Shown: piece by piece, positions 1 through 5,966 of the stretch
How the letters are laid out: the number at the start of each line of letters is the position of its first letter
Position numbering within the stretch: position 1 is the first letter of the stretch
Source: Pseudomonadota bacterium
Lineage (GTDB): Bacteria; Pseudomonadota; Gammaproteobacteria; Xanthomonadales; Rhodanobacteraceae
Direction of reading: 5' to 3'
DNA: 10,633 bases
Assembly: GCA_018241165.1 (NCBI GenBank)
Contig: JAFEEK010000501.1
Coordinates: 1 to 10,633 of the forward strand
Notes under the pieces: model-generated
Database searches by the model: none
The model's input: only the letters and a program-made list of their open reading frames with translations
Told to the model about the DNA's origin: nothing
Program-made: the position numbers and the translations under genes

Positions 1-332
1 CCGAAGGCCGCGCGTACGCCGTTCCGCCGGAATTGCCCGAGGCCAAACCCTGGCAGGCGCTGCCGCTGAATGCCGAGCAGGAACGCAACAACCCGTTCGT
101 GATTCCGGCAGCGGGCCGGCCCGAGGTAATTGAGCGCTGGGCCGATGCCAAGGACTTGCTGATCTCGGGTCTGCTCGATCATGGCGAGGCGATGGCCGGA
201 CGCGCGGCGGTCGTGCAGGCGCACTATGGCAAGGGCACGGTGTTGCTGTTCGCCAGCAATCCGCTGTGGCGCGGCGAAACGATCGGCAGCTATGCGCTGG
301 TATTGAATGCGCTGACCTCGACCGCGAAATAG
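1..332 (+). CDS. C-terminal end of a probable peptidase M14 family zinc carboxypeptidase (5' truncated by window edge)
   Basis: The reading frame is open from the first complete codon (position 3) to the TAG at 330-332, so this is the last ~109 residues of a longer protein; the TTG at 33 is not a credible start. The visible part ends with a compact alpha/beta segment containing [18 protein letters not shown] and then SYALVLNAL. In my recollection this pattern (glycine-lysine-glycine, hydrophobic strand, NPxWRGET, aromatic, NAL) closes large secreted M14 zinc carboxypeptidases that carry a glutamine-amidotransferase-like C-terminal domain. The zinc ligands and catalytic Glu would lie upstream of the window and cannot be checked. 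Another secreted hydrolase with the same C-terminal domain is possible. The next gene, rnt, starts 46 bp downstream and appears to have its own promoter, so the two are probably not one operon. Confidence 0.6.
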   Translation, partial: EGRAYAVPPELPEAKPWQALPLNAEQERNNPFVIPAAGRPEVIERWADAKDLLISGLLDHGEAMAGRAAVVQAHYGKGTVLLFASNPLWRGETIGSYALVLNALTSTAK

Positions 333-343
333 GCTGCCGCACG

Positions 344-372
344 TTGTTTGTGCATGCGTCGATGCGTATCCT
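344..372 (+). promoter_or_regulatory. Putative sigma70-type promoter of rnt, predicting a leaderless mRNA
   Basis: A -35-like TTGTTT (344-349) is followed by a 17-nt spacer and a -10-like TATCCT (367-372). Exactly 6 nt separate the -10 from the A of the rnt ATG at 379, so the expected transcription start is at or next to the start codon. No Shine-Dalgarno sequence lies upstream of the ATG, which fits. The spacing is seen directly; promoter activity is inferred. Confidence 0.5.
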
Positions 373-382
373 CGACGCATGC
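352..382. repeat. Perfect 11-bp inverted repeat over the rnt promoter and start codon
   Basis: The left arm gcatgcgtcga (352-362) is perfectly complementary to the right arm tcgacgcatgc (372-382), with a 9-nt centre (363-371). The right arm contains the rnt start codon and the centre contains most of the -10 hexamer. If rnt is transcribed from 379, the left arm is absent from its own mRNA, so the dyad would act as DNA, for example as an operator. In a read-through transcript from the upstream peptidase gene it would fold into a hairpin that hides the start codon. There is no T-run after it, so it is not a typical terminator. Confidence 0.75.
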
Positions 383-1011
383 CAGACACCGTACCGAAAT
401 ACGCTGAGCGATTCCGCGGCTTCCTGCCGGTCGCGGTCGACGTGGAAACCGGCGGCTTCGATTGCGAGAAGGACGCCCTGCTCGAAATCGCCGCCGTGGT
501 CATCGACATGGATGCGGACGGTGTCGTTCATCCGGCGCCGACCGTATCGACCCACGTCGAACCGTTTCCCGGCGCGAACATCGATCCACGCGCACTGGAA
601 ATCACCGGCATCGACCCCACCCATCCGTTCCGCGGCGCGTTGCCCGAGCGCGAGGCACTGGACCTGATCTTCCGGCCGATCCGCAAGGCCCTGCGCGAAT
701 ACGGCTGCCAGCGTGCGATCCTGGTCGGACACAATGCGGCATTCGATTTGTCCTTTCTCAATGCCGCGATCCGCCGCACGGGCCACAAGCGCAGCCCGTT
801 CCACCTGTTCAGTTGCTTCGACACGGCAACGCTCGGCGGCCTTGCCTATGGCCAGACCGTGCTCAGCCGCGCCGTGCAAGCCGCGGGATTCGACTGGAAC
901 GCGAGCGAAGCGCACTCGGCCGTCTACGACGCCGAGCGCACGTCCTTGCTGTTCTGCGAGATCGTCAATCGCTGGAAGCGCATGAGCGATGCGACCTTCG
1001 GGTTGAAATAG
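379..1011 (+). CDS. rnt: Ribonuclease T (DEDDh 3'-5' exoribonuclease)
   Basis: RNase T trims the 3' ends of tRNAs and other stable RNAs and takes part in tRNA CCA end turnover; it acts as a cytoplasmic homodimer. The 210-residue product aligns almost end to end with the E. coli enzyme. The DEDDh residues are all present: D21 and E23 in DVETGG, D123 in HNAAFD, and H179 and D184 in AHSAVYDAE, at the same relative spacing as E. coli D23, E25, D125, H181 and D186. The family motifs RFRGF near the N-terminus, HVEPFPGAN and [11 protein letters not shown] near the C-terminus are also seen. The ATG at 379 gives the family N-terminus, and no in-frame start lies close upstream. It has no ribosome binding site; see the promoter and dyad entries. 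The FmdB-type gene follows after 3 bp and is probably cotranscribed. Confidence 0.95.
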   Translation: MPDTVPKYAERFRGFLPVAVDVETGGFDCEKDALLEIAAVVIDMDADGVVHPAPTVSTHVEPFPGANIDPRALEITGIDPTHPFRGALPEREALDLIFRPIRKALREYGCQRAILVGHNAAFDLSFLNAAIRRTGHKRSPFHLFSCFDTATLGGLAYGQTVLSRAVQAAGFDWNASEAHSAVYDAERTSLLFCEIVNRWKRMSDATFGLK

Positions 1012-1014
1012 CGC

Positions 1015-1296
1015 ATGCCCATTTACGAATACGCCGCCGTCGCCAAGGGTTGCCCGCATTGCGAGGCGCATTTCGACGTGCTGCAGAAACTCGCGGATGC
1101 TCCGCTGACGCAATGCCCGCGCTGCGGTGCTGCCGTTCGGCGCATGATTTCCGCGCCGAATGTGGCCGCTGGCAATTCGCATGTGCTGACCGAAGGCCAC
1201 GCCGAAAAGCGCGGTTTCACCCAGTATCGCCGCGCAGGCAAAGGCGTGTACGAGAAAGCCTATGGCAAGGGACCGCGCTATATCAGCGATAAATAG
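1015..1296 (+). CDS. FmdB-type zinc-ribbon protein
   Basis: This 93-residue protein starts with MPIYEY, the signature of the FmdB/putative regulatory zinc-ribbon family, whose molecular role is poorly defined. It has two cysteine pairs, C13-x2-C16 and C34-x2-C37, separated by the conserved stretch FDVLQKLADAPLTQCPRCG, which should bind one zinc ion. In the common form the first pair follows MPIYEY almost directly (about C8 and C11). Here five extra residues move it to 13 and 16, a variant I associate with xanthomonad-type proteins. After the ribbon come MISAPNV and a lysine- and glycine-rich C-terminal half (GFTQYRRAGKGVYEKAYGKG). The ATG lies 3 bp after the rnt stop codon with only a weak GGGTTG-like ribosome site, so translation is probably coupled to rnt. 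Confidence 0.85.
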   Translation: MPIYEYAAVAKGCPHCEAHFDVLQKLADAPLTQCPRCGAAVRRMISAPNVAAGNSHVLTEGHAEKRGFTQYRRAGKGVYEKAYGKGPRYISDK

Positions 1297-1327
1297 CGGC
1301 GCGGGAATAAAGTCATGACCGGAAGTC

Positions 1328-1337
1328 TGGACGTCCA
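1328..1337. promoter_or_regulatory. 10-bp perfect palindrome just upstream of the cysK -35 element
   Basis: The sequence tggacgtcca is its own reverse complement and ends 2 bp before the proposed -35 hexamer of cysK. Its ACGT core resembles the met-box core (AGACGTCT) of E. coli MetJ, but only one full unit is visible. It may be an operator for a dimeric regulator of sulfur metabolism, or chance. Confidence 0.25.
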
Positions 1338-1339
1338 AA

Positions 1340-1368
1340 TTGCGTTTGCATGCTGGTGGCGCTAGGCT
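1340..1368 (+). promoter_or_regulatory. Putative sigma70-type promoter of cysK
   Basis: TTGCGT (1340-1345), a 17-nt spacer and TAGGCT (1363-1368) form a moderate promoter-like pair in the 142-bp gap upstream of the sulfhydrylase. Transcription would start near 1375 and leave a leader of about 64 nt. No known riboswitch or attenuator fold is recognised in that leader. Confidence 0.4.
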
Positions 1369-1429
1369 CGGACGATGTGCCTGACTCACGCCGGCTGTCA
1401 GACGCTCGATCCGTCTTTCCATCGCATCC

Positions 1430-1435
1430 AGGTGA
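1430..1435 (+). promoter_or_regulatory. Ribosome binding site of cysK
   Basis: AGGTGA matches the 3' part of the AGGAGGTGA consensus and ends 3 nt before the ATG at 1439. It supports that start over the out-of-frame ATG at 1375. Confidence 0.6.
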
Positions 1436-1438
1436 CTC

Positions 1439-2389
1439 ATGATCTACCAGAACATCCTCGAAACCATCGGCCGCACGCCGATCGTGCGCATCAACCGCCT
1501 CGCACCCAAGGGCGTGGATATCTACGTCAAGGTCGAGGCCTTCAATCCGGGGTCATCGGTCAAGGATCGGCTCGCAATCGGCATCATCCTCGATGCCGAA
1601 GCACGCGGCACTCTCAAGCCCGGCCAGACCGTGGTCGAGGCCACCTCCGGCAACACCGGCATCGCTCTGGCCATGGTGTGCGCGGCCAAAGGCTATCCGT
1701 TCGTCGCCTTCATGAACGACACGTTTTCGATCGAACGGCGCAAGCTGATGCGCGCCTACGGCGCCAGGGTGATCCTCGTGCCGGGCGCCGAACGCGGCAC
1801 CGGCATGATCAAGCGCGCCGAGGCCTACGCGAAAAAGCATGGCGCTTTCCTCGCCAGCCAGTTCGAGAACGAGGCGAATCCCGCCTATCACCGCAACACG
1901 ACCGGCGCGGAAATCCTGCAGGATTTCGCCGGCAAGCGCCTGGACTGGTTCGTCAGCGGCTGGGGTACCGGTGGCACGCTTACCGGCGCGGGCGAGATGC
2001 TCAAGCTGGCAAGGCCCGAAGTGAAGATTGCGGCTTGCGAGCCGGAAGGCGCCTCGATGCTCGGCGGCAAACCGTGGTCGCCGCACAAGATCCAGGGTTG
2101 GACGCCGGATCTGCTGCCGGGCGTACTCAACAAGACCTTGCACGAACGCCTGATCACGATCGGCGATGTGCAGGCACGCGACACCGCGCGCGAACTGGCC
2201 AGGCAGGAAGGCATCTTCGTCGGACTTTCATCCGGCGCGACTTTCGCGGCGGCACTGGAAGTGGCCAAGCAGTCCAAACCCGGTGAAGTGATCCTGGCCA
2301 TGCTGCCCGATACCGGCGAGCGTTATCTGTCCACGTTCCTGTTCGAGGGCGTCAACGAAGGTACGGATGTGGAGTTGGCTGACCTGTAG
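1439..2389 (+). CDS. cysK: O-acetylserine sulfhydrylase (cysteine synthase A type)
   Basis: This PLP enzyme makes L-cysteine and acetate from O-acetyl-L-serine and sulfide, the last step of sulfate assimilation, in the cytoplasm. The 316-residue product has the full set of family motifs: NPGSSVKDR with the PLP-binding lysine K42, the substrate-binding loop EATSGNTG (68-74), the phosphate-binding glycine loop GWGTGGT (174-180), KIQGW (217-221) with LPG following, SSGA (264-267), and the C-terminal PDTGERYLST (290-299). Length is typical. Cysteine synthase B is shorter and cystathionine beta-synthase has extra domains, so the A type fits best; O-phosphoserine or thiosulfate use cannot be excluded. 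It is probably monocistronic, with its own promoter and a convergent neighbour beyond a hairpin repeat. Confidence 0.93.
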   Translation: MIYQNILETIGRTPIVRINRLAPKGVDIYVKVEAFNPGSSVKDRLAIGIILDAEARGTLKPGQTVVEATSGNTGIALAMVCAAKGYPFVAFMNDTFSIERRKLMRAYGARVILVPGAERGTGMIKRAEAYAKKHGAFLASQFENEANPAYHRNTTGAEILQDFAGKRLDWFVSGWGTGGTLTGAGEMLKLARPEVKIAACEPEGASMLGGKPWSPHKIQGWTPDLLPGVLNKTLHERLITIGDVQARDTARELARQEGIFVGLSSGATFAAALEVAKQSKPGEVILAMLPDTGERYLSTFLFEGVNEGTDVELADL

Positions 2390-2399
2390 TTGTTTTGAT

Positions 2400-2486
2400 C
2401 GTCATTCCGGCGGAAGCCGGAATCCAGCGTCTTTTCTGGTGGCGTCCTGCCTCCTGGATTCCGGCCAATCCATGGCCGGAATGACG
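2400..2486. repeat. Nested inverted-repeat element (REP/MITE-like) between convergent genes
   Basis: Two nested pairs of perfect arms are seen: outer cgtcattccggc (2400-2411) with gccggaatgacg (2475-2486), and inner gccggaatccag (2416-2427) with ctggattccggc (2454-2465). Each half can also fold alone, as attccggc/gccggaat (2404-2411 with 2416-2423, and 2458-2465 with 2474-2481). The form GTCATTCC...GGAATCCAG is a familiar dispersed proteobacterial intergenic repeat. It fills the space between the stop codons of cysK and the convergent small membrane gene, and may insulate or stabilise both 3' ends. It has no T-run typical of an intrinsic terminator. Confidence 0.85.
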
Positions 2487-2488
2487 AG

Positions 2489-2740
2489 CTACAGCTTGCG
2501 CCTGCGACCCCGTGCAATGCCGTAGATGCTGACCAGCAACCACGCCAGTTCCATCAGGAACGCCGACAGGTTGAACGCATACAGCAGCGACACCAATAAA
2601 AAGATCGCGCCGATCGCGTTGAGCAGCTGAAACGGCAACGCATTGCCGCGCATGCGACCGGATTGCAACAGGTAGTATGCAAGCAGGATCAACACGACGC
2701 CAAGCAGGCCGATGGCATCCGGCCAGTGCATGGCGATCAC
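2489..2740 (-). CDS. CBU_0592-like small integral membrane protein
   Basis: The product is 83 residues from the GTG at 2740, or 80 from the ATG at 2731. It is very hydrophobic, with about three membrane segments: IGLLGVVLILLAYYLLQSG, ALPFQLLNAIGAIFLLVSLL and LMELAWLLVSIYGIA. A basic cytoplasmic tail, RGRRRKL, ends the protein. The GWLGVxLILLAYYL-like start with QLLNxxGA resembles the CBU_0592 family of bacterial membrane proteins, which has no known function. The GTG is preferred because GGAG (2748-2751) lies 7 nt upstream of it but 16 nt from the ATG. The GTG overlaps the rlmB stop codon, so translation is probably coupled to rlmB as the last gene of the rnr-rlmB group. Confidence 0.8.
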   Translation of the reverse strand: MIAMHWPDAIGLLGVVLILLAYYLLQSGRMRGNALPFQLLNAIGAIFLLVSLLYAFNLSAFLMELAWLLVSIYGIARGRRRKL

Positions 2741-3483
2741 GGTCGTGCTCCGCGCTGGCGCAGTGCTTCGAACAGCGCCACGCCGGTCGCGACGGAGACA
2801 TTCAGGCTTTCCACGGCGCCGCGCATCGGAATATGCGCCAGAAAATCGCAGGATTCGCGCGTAAGCCGGCGCATGCCTTCGCCCTCGCTGCCCATGACGA
2901 TGGCGAGCGGGCCTTTCAGGTCGAGCGAATAAAAATCCCGATCCGCAGTTCCGTCCAGTCCGGCCAGCCACACGCCCGCATCCTTCAGAGCCTTCAGCGT
3001 GCGCGCCAGGTTCGTCACCGCGAAAAACGCGATGCGATCGGCCGCGCCCGCCGACGCCTTGCGTACCGTGGGCGTGATGCCGGCGGCCTTGTCCTTGGGC
3101 ACGATCACGGCGGTGACGCCGGCGGCATCGGCGGAGCGCAGGCAGGCGCCGAGATTGTGCGGATCGGTCACGCCGTCGAGCACGAGCACGAGCGCTTGCG
3201 CGCCAGCCTTTTCAATCAAGCCGGCAAGATCGCCTTCGCTGCGCGGCGGCGGCGTGCGGTAGCGCGCGACCGCGCCCTGATGGCGCGCGCCGCCGGTCAT
3301 CTTGTCCAGCGCAGCCTTGTCGCGCGCGTGCGGTTTGACGCCGGCGTCGCGCGCGCGCTCGGACAATTCCTTCAGGCGCGCATTGTGGCTGTCGCCCTCG
3401 ATGTAGAGTTCGAGCACATTTGCCGGATCGTGCGTCAACGCCGCTTCGACGGCGTGGATTCCGAATATCAGTTCGCCGCTCAT
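2737..3483 (-). CDS. rlmB: 23S rRNA (guanosine(2251)-2'-O)-methyltransferase RlmB
   Basis: This SPOUT (TrmH/SpoU) enzyme methylates the ribose of G2251 in the P-loop of 23S rRNA using S-adenosylmethionine. The 248-residue product has an N-terminal RNA-binding substrate domain beginning GELIFGIHAVEAAL, with ARHQGAVA at 66-73, and the three SPOUT motifs: motif 1 DPHNLGACLRSADAAG (107-122), motif 2 AIVMGSEGEGMRR (194-206) and motif 3 IPMRGAVESLNVSVA (218-232). Those motifs form the knotted cofactor site; E. coli RlmB has 243 residues. The ATG at 3483 is chosen because it gives the family N-terminus and has GGAG (3489-3492) 5 nt upstream; the frame stays open further upstream. It lies 107 bp downstream of rnr, the order also found in E. 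coli, with a hairpin repeat in the gap. Confidence 0.93.
   Translation of the reverse strand: MSGELIFGIHAVEAALTHDPANVLELYIEGDSHNARLKELSERARDAGVKPHARDKAALDKMTGGARHQGAVARYRTPPPRSEGDLAGLIEKAGAQALVLVLDGVTDPHNLGACLRSADAAGVTAVIVPKDKAAGITPTVRKASAGAADRIAFFAVTNLARTLKALKDAGVWLAGLDGTADRDFYSLDLKGPLAIVMGSEGEGMRRLTRESCDFLAHIPMRGAVESLNVSVATGVALFEALRQRGARP
2748..2751 (-). promoter_or_regulatory. Ribosome binding site deciding the GTG start of the CBU_0592-like gene
   Basis: On the minus strand GGAG is followed by 7 nt and GTG (2740-2738), whose last two bases overlap the TGA stop codon of rlmB. The site lies inside the 3' end of rlmB, as expected for coupled genes. Confidence 0.55.
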
Positions 3484-3488
3484 GCCCG

Positions 3489-3492
3489 CTCC
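3489..3492 (-). promoter_or_regulatory. Ribosome binding site of rlmB
   Basis: GGAG on the minus strand ends 5 nt before the ATG at 3483 and selects it over a longer in-frame extension. Confidence 0.65.
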
Positions 3493-3530
3493 ATTGAAAT
3501 ACCGAAATCGCGCGCAGCGCGACAATCACT

Positions 3531-3639
3531 CCCCCTCTCCCGTTGGCGGGAGAGGGCAAGGGGTGAGGGTGGCAGGTGGCACATCCACCCTCACCCGGCG
3601 CGCTGCGCGCGCCGGCCTCTCCCGCCAGCGGGAGAGGCG
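3531..3639. repeat. Four-hairpin intergenic repeat overlapping the 3' end of rnr
   Basis: Four stem-loops follow one another: ccctctcccg/cgggagaggg (3533-3542, 3547-3556); gggtgagggtgg/ccaccctcaccc (3561-3572, 3585-3596); ggcgcgc/gcgcgcc (3597-3603, 3607-3613); cctctcccg/cgggagagg (3616-3624, 3629-3637). All stems are perfect. The first and last are copies of one unit and can also pair with each other across the element. The CCCTCTCCCG...CGGGAGAGGG core followed by GGGGTGAGGGT is a very widespread proteobacterial intergenic repeat. About half of the element lies inside the RNase R reading frame. Its hairpins probably affect read-through into, or stability of, the rnr-rlmB transcript. Confidence 0.88.
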
Positions 3640-5942
3640 AATGCTTCAGACTGCACGTCCTGCGCCAACCTGAAATCGATCTTGCGATCCTCGAGGCTTG
3701 CGCGCAGCACCTGCACGCGCAATGCATCGCCGAGGCGGAACTTCAGGCCGCGGCGCTCGCCGGTCAGCAAGTGCCGCACCGGGTCGAAGTGATAGTAGTC
3801 GTTCGGCAACTGCGTGATGTGCACCAAGCCCGACACTTGCGATTGGGTCAATTCCACGAACAGGCCGAACGAGGTCACGCCGGAAACCACGCCGTCGAAC
3901 TCGCTGCCGACATGTTTTTCCATCCACGCGCACTTGTAGCGCTCGTCCACATCGCGTTCGGCTTCATCGGCGCGACGTTCGTTCTGCGAACAATGCGTGG
4001 CGAGGTTGACCATTTCGGTCGGCGAATACGTGTACTCCGACGGTTTTCCTTTCGCCAGCGCGTAACGGATCGCACGATGCACGAGCAGATCCGGATAGCG
4101 CCGGATCGGCGAGGTGAAATGCGCGTAAGCATCGAGTGCCAGGCCGAAGTGGCCGGAATTCTGCGCGCTGTACACGGCCAACGACTGCGAACGCAACAGC
4201 ACCGATTCGATCAGGCCCGCATCCGCGCGATTCTTGATCTTCTTGATCAACGCGGAAAAATCCTTGGGTTGCACCTGCGCGTGCGGCGGCATTTTCAGCT
4301 GGAACTCGCGCAGGAACTCGATCAGGTCCTCGTACTTGGATTCCGGCGGCGGTGCATGCACGCGGTACAGCGCCGGAATCTTGCGCTGATCGAGGAACTT
4401 CGCGGCTTCCACATTCGCCGCGATCATGCATTCCTCGATCAGCTTGTGCGCGTCGTTGCGCGCCTCGGCGGCGAGCTGCACGACGGCGCCGGCCTTGTCG
4501 AGGCGGAACTTCACTTCGCGGCTGTCGAAATCGATGGCGCCGCGGCGTTGGCGCGCCTTGGCCAGGATCCGATACAACTGATGCAGGTGTTCCAGATGCG
4601 GCAGCACGTCGGCGAGTTCCGCGCGCGCGGCGGCATCCTTTTCGCCCAACGCCTGCCACACGCGCGTGTAGGTCAGGCGCGCATGCGAGCGCATTACCGC
4701 GGCGTGGAATTTGGAACGCGTCACTTCACCGTCGCGATCGACCTGCATGTCGCAGACCATGCACAGGCGCTCGACCTTGGGGTTCAGCGAACAGATGCCG
4801 TTGGACAACGTCTCCGGCAGCATCGGTACGACGAAGCCGGGGAAATACACGGACGTCGCGCGCTTGACCGCTTCATCATCGAGCGCCGTGCCCGGGCGCA
4901 CATAATGCGAAACGTCAGCGATGGCGACGACGAGTCGAAAACCATCCTTTGTCGGTTCCGCATACACCGCGTCGTCGAAATCGCGCGCGTCTTCGCCGTC
5001 GATGGTGACCAGCGGCATGGAACGCAAATCGAGGCGGCCGGCAACCTCGGCGCGTGAAACATTCGGCTCAACCTGTTCCGCTTCGCGCACCGCATCGACC
5101 GGCCATTCGTGCGGCAGACCGTGGCTGGCGATCGCCATCTCCACGATCAGCGACGGCACCAGGCGCTCGCCGAGCACGCTGACGATCTCGCCGATCGGCC
5201 CGCGCTGTGCGGTCGGCGGCTGGGTAATTTCGGCGACCACGATTTGTCCGGCGCGCGCGCCACGATCCTTGCCCGGCGGAATCAGCACGTCCTGGTGCAG
5301 GCGACGGTCGTCCGGCGCGACCACGACGATGCCGTTCTCGGTGACCACGCGCCCGACCAGCCGCGATGCGCGCCGTTCCAGTACCTCGGCGATCGCGCCT
5401 TGCTTGCGGCCGCGATGATCCTGGCCGATGACGCTGGCGAGCACGCGGTCGCCGTGCAGCACCTTGCGCATTTCCATCGGCGACAGATAGATGTCGTCGC
5501 CGCCGGCATCCGCACGCAGGAAACCGAAACCTTCCGCGTTGGCGAGGATCGTTCCGGGGATCAGGTCGAGCTTTTGCGCGACGCCATAGCCGCCGCGGCG
5601 GTTCTGCAAAAGCTGTCCGTCGCGAAGCATCGCGGTCAGGCGCTTGGACAAGGCCTCGCGGTCGCGTTCATCGCGCAGGCCAAGTCCCTGCGCAAGATTT
5701 TCGATCTTGAGCAACTCACCATGCTGGCCGAGGAATTCGAGGATCGCCTCGCGACTGGGAATCGGATGCTCGTAGCGTTGTGCCTCGCGTTGCGCCTGCG
5801 GGTCCTTGAATCGTGCCGGCTTGCCGCTCGCCTTTGCCGGTGCTCGCGCCGGCTTTGCGGCCGGCAATTCCGGCATCCAGCCCGGACGTTTGTTTTGCGG
5901 CGGCTTGCTTGCGCGCCGCGTTGGTTTTTGCTTCTTTGTCAT
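3591..5942 (-). CDS. rnr: Ribonuclease R (3'-5' exoribonuclease, RNB family)
   Basis: RNase R degrades structured RNA processively from the 3' end, including rRNA and mRNA fragments and tmRNA-tagged messages. The 783-residue product has a basic N-terminus, a winged-helix region (about 63-120), two cold-shock domains (about 128-260), the RNB catalytic domain (about 305-630) and an S1 domain (679-760). The catalytic acidic cluster is IDGEDARDFDDA, with D315, D321, D323 and D324 at the family spacing; HFTSPIRRYPDLLVHRAI lies at 608-625. The ATG at 5942 is chosen because the longer frame runs through the tRNA gene. No Shine-Dalgarno is seen, but an extended -10 lies 6 nt upstream. E. coli RNase R has a long Lys-rich C-terminal tail; here only about 20 residues follow S1, and the last ~16 (FASPAGGRGRRAQRAG) are encoded by the hairpin repeat. 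RNase II lacks the N-terminal winged helix and is shorter. Confidence 0.95.
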   Translation of the reverse strand: MTKKQKPTRRASKPPQNKRPGWMPELPAAKPARAPAKASGKPARFKDPQAQREAQRYEHPIPSREAILEFLGQHGELLKIENLAQGLGLRDERDREALSKRLTAMLRDGQLLQNRRGGYGVAQKLDLIPGTILANAEGFGFLRADAGGDDIYLSPMEMRKVLHGDRVLASVIGQDHRGRKQGAIAEVLERRASRLVGRVVTENGIVVVAPDDRRLHQDVLIPPGKDRGARAGQIVVAEITQPPTAQRGPIGEIVSVLGERLVPSLIVEMAIASHGLPHEWPVDAVREAEQVEPNVSRAEVAGRLDLRSMPLVTIDGEDARDFDDAVYAEPTKDGFRLVVAIADVSHYVRPGTALDDEAVKRATSVYFPGFVVPMLPETLSNGICSLNPKVERLCMVCDMQVDRDGEVTRSKFHAAVMRSHARLTYTRVWQALGEKDAAARAELADVLPHLEHLHQLYRILAKARQRRGAIDFDSREVKFRLDKAGAVVQLAAEARNDAHKLIEECMIAANVEAAKFLDQRKIPALYRVHAPPPESKYEDLIEFLREFQLKMPPHAQVQPKDFSALIKKIKNRADAGLIESVLLRSQSLAVYSAQNSGHFGLALDAYAHFTSPIRRYPDLLVHRAIRYALAKGKPSEYTYSPTEMVNLATHCSQNERRADEAERDVDERYKCAWMEKHVGSEFDGVVSGVTSFGLFVELTQSQVSGLVHITQLPNDYYHFDPVRHLLTGERRGLKFRLGDALRVQVLRASLEDRKIDFRLAQDVQSEAFASPAGGRGRRAQRAG

Positions 5943-5948
5943 AGCGCG

Positions 5949-5957
5949 ATGATAACA
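5949..5957 (-). promoter_or_regulatory. Extended -10 promoter of rnr, predicting a leaderless mRNA
   Basis: On the minus strand TGTTATCAT fits the extended -10 form TGn-TATAAT with one mismatch. It ends 6 nt before the A of the rnr ATG. No good -35 hexamer is found 16-18 nt upstream, which extended -10 promoters do not need. No Shine-Dalgarno precedes the ATG. Confidence 0.45.
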
Positions 5958-5966
5958 GTGCCAGCG

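Noticed and set aside
352..382. Intrinsic terminator of the upstream peptidase gene
   Set aside because: The stem is followed by no T-run on the plus strand and contains the start codon of rnt.
1375..2286. A 303-codon frame starting at an ATG 6 nt after the cysK -10 hexamer
   Set aside because: The position mimics the leaderless arrangement of rnt and rnr, but the frame overlaps cysK out of frame and the product is Arg/His-rich without motifs. cysK has its own ribosome site and a complete family match.
2741..2971. N-terminal extension of the small membrane protein to an ATG at 2971
   Set aside because: It overlaps the conserved C-terminal SPOUT motifs of rlmB in another frame and is Arg-rich; the hydrophobic protein begins at 2740 or 2731.
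3576..5057. A 493-codon open frame on the plus strand opposite rnr
   Set aside because: It is antisense to the conserved RNB and S1 domains and its product looks like shadow sequence, rich in Arg, His, Ala and Gln.
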